From Hydractinia symbiolongicarpus (lineage: Eukaryota > Cnidaria > Hydrozoa > Anthoathecata > Hydractiniidae): a stretch of DNA of 64,000 nucleotides. Below, one piece after another: positions 30,789-37,600 of the stretch (position 1 is its first letter; every line of letters begins with the position of its first letter). Made by a program: the position numbers and the translations under genes. The DNA lies in NCBI RefSeq assembly GCF_029227915.1, contig NC_079888.1:16842001-16906000 (forward strand), read 5' to 3'. The notes under the pieces were generated by a model. That model did no database searches. It saw only the letters and a list, made by a program, of their open reading frames with translations, and was not told the origin of the DNA.

Positions 30789-31376
30789 ATGGCAGAGATT
30801 TATCCGAAGCTACCCACGGCTCCCGAGTATTCGAGCGAGCAGGACAAGTTTAATACTAATACCGTGAACTCTCAACTTGGGGAGCTTAGAAAATTACGTG
30901 ATAAGTTCAATACAAAATATGAGAAATATAACAAGACGCTGCACAGACTGGTGCTTTTAAATGCCAGCGCCACGGCCCTAACCGTCGCTTCGGGCATAGG
31001 TTCGGTGGTAACCGGTGCCACGCTCATCGGAATCCCCGCTTCCGTGGGATTGGGAGCCGTAGCACTGTCCGGAACCATTTTCACGGGCTCCGTCATGGCT
31101 CTGATTAAAAGATATCGGAGCAAACTTGACAAGGTCATGAAATTATATGATGTTGCAACGTCCGCCATCGCCGTGTTTGAAAACTCCGTCTCGCGGGCTC
31201 TGAATAATGATGACATTAGTCACATTGAATTTCAAACCCTGAGCGGTATATACTACGAAGCTCTGGACAAGATGACGAAAACCGACAGAAAGATGGAGAG
31301 CGAAACTCGCAACCAGTTTGAAAAAAGTCTAATGGACCAGGTTCAAAGCCTCAGAAGGACCGTAAATCAAGGTTAG
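30789..31376 (+). CDS. Conserved Polinton helical membrane protein, second paralogue (195 aa)
   Basis: Starts 24 bp after the preceding gene. NSQLGELRKLRDKF (about 27-40) leads into a small-residue-rich hydrophobic region (52-106: Ala, Gly, Ser, Thr, Val), then KRYRSKLDKVMKLYDVATSA and a C-terminal helix with a basic end (LRRTVNQG). I recognise the hydrophobic hairpin followed by the KLxKVxKL helix as a common Polinton protein. No signal peptide. It may be membrane-active in entry or assembly, as inference only. It is about 35 residues longer than its paralogue, mostly at the C-terminus. Confidence 0.75.
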   Translation: MAEIYPKLPTAPEYSSEQDKFNTNTVNSQLGELRKLRDKFNTKYEKYNKTLHRLVLLNASATALTVASGIGSVVTGATLIGIPASVGLGAVALSGTIFTGSVMALIKRYRSKLDKVMKLYDVATSAIAVFENSVSRALNNDDISHIEFQTLSGIYYEALDKMTKTDRKMESETRNQFEKSLMDQVQSLRRTVNQG

Positions 31377-31565
31377 TGATGTGCACATGTACACCGCTCG
31401 CATATTTCGTGTGGTACGATAAAAATTAATATTAAGGCGGTTTGTGACATTATGCGGCGCGATCGTCCCCCCAAGACTGAGCCATAGCGGCCCTATCTGC
31501 CGACCGACCCGCGCGATCCCCGGCATCATCTTTACCTGTTTCTGGTAAAGATATCGTCCCCTTTT
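31377..31565. other. Intergenic region between convergent genes
   Basis: 189 bp separating the 195-aa gene and the integrase. It contains the 10-bp palindrome ATGTGCACAT (31379-31388), the 15-mer tgtggtacgataaaa (31410-31424) that recurs at 32587-32601, a GC-rich middle, and the integrase gene-end hairpin. No credible coding sequence. Confidence 0.5.
31528..31552. terminator. Gene-end hairpin after the integrase gene
   Basis: Perfect 9-bp stem ATCTTTACC/GGTAAAGAT with a 7-nt loop, 14 bp beyond the integrase stop. Reverse complement of the hairpin at 22562-22586 apart from one base. Confidence 0.6.
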
Positions 31566-32543
31566 TCACCAACCTTGCACATAATCAGGAGGTAATTCTG
31601 TATCTTCGGGTATTAACATCAATTCCTCTTTTACAAAAGCCCGTCCAGGTCCGTCTTGAACATAGTACATTACACGGTTACCAGGTTGCGCTATTACCTC
31701 ACGCAATCTATATGTGTTTTTCGACCATATTCTATCGGTTGCCCGTCTCCGCCCATCATCATGCTCTTCACCAGGTTGTAGTAGATATCTATACAAGCCA
31801 TCTTTAGGTAATTCTACTTCAGGTGGATAGCTCTCTTGATTAACCAAAGGCACCTCTTTCATTATAATAGCATCTTTTGGCTTCATATCAATCATCTGCG
31901 TCTTTGTATCGTTTAGCCTATCAATCAGTTTATACAGATGCTTAACCCATGTAGATGATACCTTTTCCGAATCATTCAGTTCTTGGGCATCTTGTATTTT
32001 GAATAAATTTTCGGCAAGTATCTTGTTCAACGCCTCAACAAAAGCTGTGTGTGTATGCTTATATTTTGTAGTCGCTCTTTTAATTTCAACCTTATGCTTC
32101 TCCAACAGCTTTGATACATCTGCCTTGAATTCTGAACCGTTATCACATTGGAAAGTTTTCGGATAAGTTAATGGTCCTGCCTTGTAGATGTCCTCAATCA
32201 TAGCGGCAACCTCTTTGGCTTTCTTAGTCCTCAAAGGTCGGGCTACCTTGTATCTGGAAGCAGAATCGATTACCGACAAAATGTACTTATATTTATTACC
32301 ATACAGTATGTCACCGGGCATGTACAATAAATCGAATTGATGTAAATCATTAGGGGTGGTAACTTCATAATGTGGTCTTTCAACATGTTTTGGAGCGGGT
32401 AAATGTACTTGCCAAAATGCTTGTTTTGATAGCCACTTCTTAATCTCCTTTGGCCCGAAGCCGAATACTCTTAAGCTCTGAACAGCCTTTTGTCCTTTCC
32501 ATAAATTTTGAGGTTGATAGTAAGTCTCTTGAAGTTTTGACAT
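31566..32543 (-). CDS. Polinton integrase, retroviral-type DD35E (325 aa)
   Basis: Inserts the element ends into target DNA by strand transfer. The RNase H-fold core has the triad D71 (HQFDLLYMP), D134 (CDNGSEF) and E170 (FVEALNK), with exactly 35 residues between D134 and E170. The N-terminal 50 residues contain KGQK and a WLSKQ-x-W stretch but no HHCC zinc finger. The C-terminal 60 residues (YRLREVIAQPG...YYVQDGPGRAFVKEEL) have the small beta-barrel/chromo-like pattern often seen in Polinton and Ty3-type integrases, which may guide target choice. The ORF is intact, consistent with recent activity. It diverges from the SAP gene at 32636 across a 92-bp gap. Confidence 0.93.
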   Translation of the reverse strand: MSKLQETYYQPQNLWKGQKAVQSLRVFGFGPKEIKKWLSKQAFWQVHLPAPKHVERPHYEVTTPNDLHQFDLLYMPGDILYGNKYKYILSVIDSASRYKVARPLRTKKAKEVAAMIEDIYKAGPLTYPKTFQCDNGSEFKADVSKLLEKHKVEIKRATTKYKHTHTAFVEALNKILAENLFKIQDAQELNDSEKVSSTWVKHLYKLIDRLNDTKTQMIDMKPKDAIIMKEVPLVNQESYPPEVELPKDGLYRYLLQPGEEHDDGRRRATDRIWSKNTYRLREVIAQPGNRVMYYVQDGPGRAFVKEELMLIPEDTELPPDYVQGW

Positions 32544-32635
32544 GTTTTATTTATGCACACCTTTATTTATCTCCTTTTTGTTATGATGTGGTACGATAAA
32601 AGTGCTTAAAGTTTTTATATTTATTATATATTAAG
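32544..32635. promoter_or_regulatory. Divergent promoter of integrase and SAP genes
   Basis: A 92-bp gap between opposite start codons. It holds the 15-mer tgtggtacgataaaa at 32587-32601 and an AT-rich stretch ending tattatatattaag directly before the plus-strand ATG. Confidence 0.45.
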
Positions 32636-32905
32636 ATGTCAGACATGAATACCACACCAGATTACAAATTGATGAAACTGAGAGAGTTGCGAGAGGTTGC
32701 TAAATCCCGCGGAATTAAGTATATCGTGGGTATGAGAAAGGCTAAACTGGTTGAGGTGATTGAGAAGAATGATCTCGACCCATCCTACACCATCGATCTG
32801 GATACCAAGAAGGAATGGTATGGATACTGTTCAAGGTGGAGGTCGAAAAACAGGGAGGCATATCTAAAAGCTCAAAAACGTTATAACGACAAAAGATCCA
32901 AGTGA
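32636..32905 (+). CDS. SAP-domain protein (89 aa)
   Basis: Residues about 11-45 form a SAP-like helix-extended loop-helix (LMKLRELREVAKSRGI...KAKLVEVIEK), a DNA-binding motif. The C-terminal part has WYGYCSRWRSKN followed by a basic tail. The same SAP pattern opens the RING protein (33169) and the polymerase N-terminal ORF (33969), making this the third SAP copy in a row. It may tether DNA or be a stand-alone adaptor; function is inferred. It is followed by T-rich sequence and a hairpin, so it is probably a separate transcript. Confidence 0.72.
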   Translation: MSDMNTTPDYKLMKLRELREVAKSRGIKYIVGMRKAKLVEVIEKNDLDPSYTIDLDTKKEWYGYCSRWRSKNREAYLKAQKRYNDKRSK

Positions 32906-32918
32906 TTGGGTATTTTTT

Positions 32919-32942
32919 TTTGTTACTCAGACGAGTAACAAA
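32919..32942. terminator. Gene-end hairpin after the SAP gene
   Basis: Perfect 10-bp stem TTTGTTACTC/GAGTAACAAA with loop agac, 13 bp after the stop and preceded by a run of T. Nearly identical to the hairpin at 33717. Confidence 0.65.
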
Positions 32943-33168
32943 TGTTGGTGGGTAGGTACCCATGGTGTACCGGTCACGACCCTCTAGGTGCCGGTGGGTG
33001 GGTACCCATGGTGGAGCGATGTCAGTATCATAAACCGCGTTTTACCGCCATGGAGCAGCGCAACCCCGGGTGGTTGTCTTGCGAACGAAGCCCCTCACGA
33101 CCCTCCAACACGGTTTACGATTTATAAAAATGGCTTAAAGATTACAAAATCGTATATCATAGCCAAGC
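32943..33168 (+). promoter_or_regulatory. Promoter region of the RING gene
   Basis: Has two copies of the motif ggtgggtNggtacccatggtg (32947-32967 and 32993-33013), then caacacggtttacgattta and a TATA-like TATAAAAA at 33123-33130, then a 35-bp element starting cttaaagattacaaaatcg at 33134-33168 that abuts the ATG. The whole region is paralogous to 33741-33968. Confidence 0.6.
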
Positions 33169-33693
33169 ATGTCTTCAGGAATCGTTCTCGATTTGATACA
33201 CAGTAGAGAATATATTGATGACTTTGATCTCTTCACGGTCCCTGATTTAAGAGCCCGAGCGAGGTACCTTGGCCTACGTGGATACTCGCGGCTCAGAAGG
33301 GCTGAGCTTATCGAATTACTGTTATCAACAGTACCAGCAAGATATCCCGATATGACTTTACCGCTCGTCATAGGGATGCTGGATCTCGAAGTGACCGAAT
33401 TTTCTGGACCCGTGATGAGACCAAATGTATCAGTGCCAAGACCGGTACCAGCACCGATTAGACCAGTACCAGCACGGGTTGAGGTTGATGATGAGGACGA
33501 CGCAGACGATGACATTGATGAAGATGATAGATGTATCATTTGTCTTTCTAAACGAAAGACCGCCACCATTGTTCATGGTAGAACAGGGCATTTTTGCTGC
33601 TGTTTATCGTGCGCAAATAAATTGGAGAAGAGGGGGGATAAATGCCCTATATGTCGCGCATCAATAGATCTTGTCATTAGACAATATATTTGA
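33169..33693 (+). CDS. SAP plus MDM2-type RING protein, predicted E3 ubiquitin ligase (174 aa)
   Basis: Predicted to transfer ubiquitin to a substrate, perhaps a host restriction or cell-cycle factor. An N-terminal SAP-like segment (about 20-50, DLRARARYLGLRGYSRLRRAELIELL) is followed by a Pro-rich linker with VPRPVPAPIRP, an acidic stretch (105-120), and a C-terminal RING with ligands C122, C125, H136, H141, C145, C148, C159, C162. The spacing C-x2-C-x10-H-x4-H-x3-C-x2-C-x10-C-x2-C is that of MDM2/MDMX C2H2C4 RINGs. The tail after the last Cys is short (ASIDLVIRQYI), as in RINGs that dimerise through the C-terminus. It shares its promoter structure and SAP segment with the next ORF, so the two arose by cassette duplication. 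Confidence 0.85.
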   Translation: MSSGIVLDLIHSREYIDDFDLFTVPDLRARARYLGLRGYSRLRRAELIELLLSTVPARYPDMTLPLVIGMLDLEVTEFSGPVMRPNVSVPRPVPAPIRPVPARVEVDDEDDADDDIDEDDRCIICLSKRKTATIVHGRTGHFCCCLSCANKLEKRGDKCPICRASIDLVIRQYI

Positions 33694-33716
33694 GGGGTCG
33701 GATTGTTAGGGCATTT

Positions 33717-33740
33717 TTTGTTACTCAGACGGGTAACAAA
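33717..33740. terminator. Gene-end hairpin after the RING gene
   Basis: 10-bp stem TTTGTTACTC/GGGTAACAAA (one G.U pair), loop agac, beginning 24 bp after the stop and preceded by T residues. Confidence 0.65.
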
Positions 33741-33968
33741 TGTGATTCATGACCCTCGAGGTGCCAATGGGTGTGTACCCATGGTGTATCGATGTATGTA
33801 TCACAAAGCGTGTTTTACTACAATTTAGCATGGTGGTTGCCCCACAAACTAGGACACTCACGACCCTCCAACACGGTTTACGATTTATAAAAATGGCTTA
33901 AAGATTACAAAATCGTATATCATAGCCAAACATCTTAAAGATTACAAAATCGTATATCACAACCAAGC
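33741..33968 (+). promoter_or_regulatory. Promoter region of the polymerase N-terminal ORF
   Basis: Paralogous to 32943-33168: one copy of the acccatggtg motif (33766-33786), cacgaccctccaacacgg, TATAAAAA at 33886-33893, and two tandem copies of the 35-bp element (33897-33931 and 33934-33968), the second abutting the ATG. The extra 35-bp copy moves the TATA-like site further from the start than in the RING gene. Confidence 0.6.
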
Positions 33969-34508
33969 ATGACTTCGAGAAATACAGTTGTTGAATTAAG
34001 AGCTCTCGCTAGAGAACGCGGCCTACATGGCTACTCAAGGCTCAGAAAGGCCGATCTGATCGAATTATTGACACCCACTACTGTGTCAGCACCCGTACCC
34101 GTGCCGAGACCCACTAGACCCGTACCCGTGCCGAGACCCACCAGACCCGTACCCGTGCCGAGACCCACCAGACCGGTACCCCTGCCGAGACCCACCAGAC
34201 CCGTACCCGTGCCGAGACCCACCAGACCGGTACCCCTGCCGAGACCCACTAGACCCGTACCCCTGCCGAGACCCACTAGACCCGTACCCCTGCCGAGACC
34301 CACCAGACCCGTACCAGCACCGATACCGGGCACTAGCCAACAAGACATGGATTTGAAAAGCAAGTTGATCGAATGGAGAGACTGGTTAATAAATCATGTA
34401 CCTAAGGCTATTAAGGAGAAAGCGAGCAAAGCTTTCAAAACCATGAAGGATAAGATCATGGGTTTGTATAAAAAGGGCAGTGGAGAGGAAGAGGAAGAGG
34501 AAGAGGTG

Positions 34509-34544
<36 letters not shown>

Positions 34545-34577
34545 AACCCTATACCCCCATTGAAGAAGCTTTTGTAG
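33969..34577 (+). CDS. N-terminal part of the DNA polymerase gene: SAP, PxPRPTR repeats, acidic tract (202 aa)
   Basis: Residues 8-34 are a SAP-like helix pair very like the RING protein's. Residues 43-114 are eight 9-residue Pro/Arg repeats, followed by a conserved basic helical module (about 132-168, containing [20 protein letters not shown] and DKIMGLY) and a Glu tract (173-193). I regard it as the front of the polymerase: the helical module belongs N-terminal to Polinton polymerases as I know them, and the polymerase frame stays open back to 34472 without an ATG and carries conserved-looking sequence there. The change needed is -1 between 34472 and 34577, in the GAG/GAA tract. Either an indel broke the gene or ribosomes shift frame. 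Alternatively it is an independent protein. Confidence 0.75.
34095..34310 (+). repeat. 27-bp minisatellite, eight copies, encoding VPxPRPTRP
   Basis: Eight in-frame 27-bp units with V or L at the third residue. The unit is a multiple of three, so length changes keep the frame. It gives a rigid, basic, Pro-rich arm between the SAP-like and helical parts. Confidence 0.85.
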
Positions 34578-34666
34578 GTTCATACAAACGTTTCAAAATA
34601 AACTCGGATGGTGGGAAGAATGTCAGGGTCTTTCTCGAAAAGGTCGAGCACGTCGTAAATAGGTTG

Positions 34667-37600
34667 ATGAGTGACGTGCTCGGGCAGAAGAAGTCGCTGA
34701 AGACTCAGGCGACCTTGTGGGTGAAGTGGGTAAGGGAGGACACCAGCTCAACCGATGCCCCGTGTGTACATGTCGATAAAGCTTTCAATAGCTATATGGA
34801 GATACTGCACGCCCACGATGACATTTCTGATGTTTTCGATCGGATGTGTAATAAGATAATCGAGCAGATTGAAAACCCCGCTCTACCTGCCAGCGGGTTC
34901 ACAATCGAAAGGATCCTACATATGCATGTGGACTTTCATAAACTGAAATTAACCAGAGGTAGTTCTTACTTGCCGCTACCCAAGAATTTCAGTGGAAAGC
35001 GATCTGTGATTAACCCTCATAACGAGGATGATGATAAATGTTTCAGATGGGCTATTATCGCTGCTCTCAATCATGATAAGATCGATAATCACCCTGAACG
35101 AATCTCAATCCTTAAGAAGCATGATAAGTATAATTGGGATGGTCTAACTTTCCCAATGGCGCTAAACAAGATAGATTTGTTTGAGAGAAGGAACCCCGAT
35201 GTCGCTGTGCATGTTTTGACAAAGGATGAGGGAGAAGGTATCTACATGTGTCGCAAGTCGAAGCATCTTGACCGTAAGGAGACGGTTGTTTTGTTTTTGC
35301 TGTGTGAGGGTGATAAGAAGCACTACATAGCTGTTAAGAACTTGAGCGGTGTACTGAGCAAGGTTAACTCGAAGGATGGACATAGAGAGCATTATTGCTT
35401 GAATTGTCTCTCTGGTTTTCCAAGCGAACAGAAAAGGGATGAGCACTTTGAGTATTGCAAGAATAACGATGCCGCTAAGATTCAACTCCCTAAGGAGGGT
35501 AGCACCCTAACCTTCACCGATGGTAAGTTTCAGCTCAAAGCCCCATTCATCATGTATGCCGATTTCGAAGCTTTTACAAAAGAGTTGCCAGAAGATGAGA
35601 GAAAATGCGGATCATCCACCGAGAAAGTTGGTAAACATGTTCCCACCGGATTCTGTTGTTATAGTAAATATGCTCATGGTGAAGTGCCGGACCCTCTGAA
35701 TCTTTACCGCGGTGAGGACTGTGTTCCGCGCTTTGTAGATCATGTAGTTTCTGAGGCGAAAAGGTTATATAACATGTTTCCTCAGAAAGCAATGGATCCA
35801 CTGACGGATGAAGAGCGTGACGGTTTCAATAGAGCCAGGGTGTGCCACATTTGCATGGAAGAATTTGATGACAAGGATGACATCAAGGTTAGGGATCACT
35901 GCCATTTCACCGGTAAGTTTCGTGGGGCTGCCCATCAGAAATGTAATCTGCGTTACAAGGTTCCTAATTATATTCCGGTTGTCTTCCACAATCTGAGTGG
36001 CTACGATGCGCATTTATTCATTAAGGAGCTTGCTAGGAAGTACGGAGAAGATGGTACGGGTGTAATCGCGGAGAATAAGGAGAAATATATCTCTTTCTCT
36101 ACGGATGTTAAGGTTGGTGAATACACTAACAAAAATGGGGAGACTAAGGACAGAAAGATACAACTGAGATTCATAGACTCATTTAGATTTATGTCAAGCG
36201 GCCTAAGCTCCCTGGCTGACAACCTATCAGATGATCAATGCAAAAACCTTCGAAAATTCTTCAATGGTGACGAATTCAACATAATGAGAAGGAAGGGTGT
36301 ATACCCATATGAGTATGTTAACTCATTCGATAGGTTTAATGAAACTGAGCTCCCGTCAAAGGATGATTTCTACAGCAAGTTGAACATGAATGGTATCAGC
36401 GATGCCGATTATGCGCATGCCCAGAAGGTGTGGAAGGACATGAAAGTTGAAAATATGGGCGTTTATCATGATATCTATCTCAAGACGGATGTTCTGCTTC
36501 TGAGTGATGTGTTTGAGACATTCAGAGAAACATGCTTGAGAAACTACGATCTAGACCCGGCTCACTTTTACACTGCTCCGGGATTAGCCTGGAGGGCGTG
36601 TTTGAAAAAGACCAAGGTTAGTCTAGATTTATTGTCGGATATGGAGATGGTCATGTTCATCGAGAGTGGTATTAGGGGTGGATTGTGTCAGGCTGTCCAC
36701 CGCTACGCCAAGGCCAACAATAAGTATATGGGGGACGAGTACAACACATCGGATAGGAATTGCATGGATTTATTTGAGCAGCAGGAAATGGCTAAAACCG
36801 TGCCTTTTGTAAAAAGAAAATTGATTGAATTGAGGTACTGGTTGATGAAACATGTACCTAGGGTCATCAAGGTGAAAACTAGTAAAGCTTACAGAACCGT
36901 GAAGGATAAAATCATGGGTTTTTATGGAAAGGTATGTTGGGGACCGTCTGTACCGAAAGAGGAAAAACAATATACCACCAAAGCCAACACATCTGAGAGT
37001 AAGGAGATGAATAGCTATCTCCAGTACCTAGATGCAAATAATTTGTACGGCTGGGCCATGATTCAGAAGATGCCGACCGGAGGGTTTGAGTGGGTTGATG
37101 ACGTGGTTTCTGATTTTACACCCGAACTGATTTCACAATTAGCTGTGGAAAACGGTGAAAAGGGGTACATCCTTGAGGTTGATGTTAGCTATCCACGGGA
37201 GCTTCATGATTCTCATAACGACCTTCCTTTCATGCCCGAGAGGAAGATCATTAATGGCGTCGAGAAGCTGACACCGTGTCTTTCAGACAAGAAGAAATAT
37301 ATCACTCATATCCGTGCGCTTGATCAAGCGTTAAAGCATGGTCTTGTTCTTGAGAAGGTTCATAGGGTCTTGAGATTTGATCAGAGTGCGTGGTTGAAGT
37401 CGTACATAGATTTCAACACTGATTTGCGTACCAAATCAACTAATGACTTCGAAAAGGACTTTTTCAAGCTGATGAATAATTCGGTCTTCGGGAAGACAAT
37501 GGAGAATCAGCGAAGGCAGAAGGATATACGTTTGACCACCAACCAAAAGAATTATGAGAAAATGGTGATGAAGCCCAACTTCAAGGGTAGCACGTGGTTC

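Noticed and set aside
31329-31529. 66-aa minus-strand ORF between the 195-aa gene and the integrase
   Set aside because: It overlaps the end of a real gene and the intergenic palindrome; no coding character.
31566-32543. Integrase read as a retrotransposon remnant
   Set aside because: No reverse transcriptase, gag or LTR is nearby, and it is embedded among Polinton genes in its expected role.
32942-33206. Two overlapping 61-72 aa ORFs before the RING gene
   Set aside because: They lie in the duplicated promoter region, run into the RING start and are not preserved in the paralogous region at 33741-33968.
34031-34363. Antisense ORFs rich in Gly/Leu/Thr opposite the PxPRPTR repeat
   Set aside because: They are shadows of the 27-bp minisatellite, which keeps all frames open.
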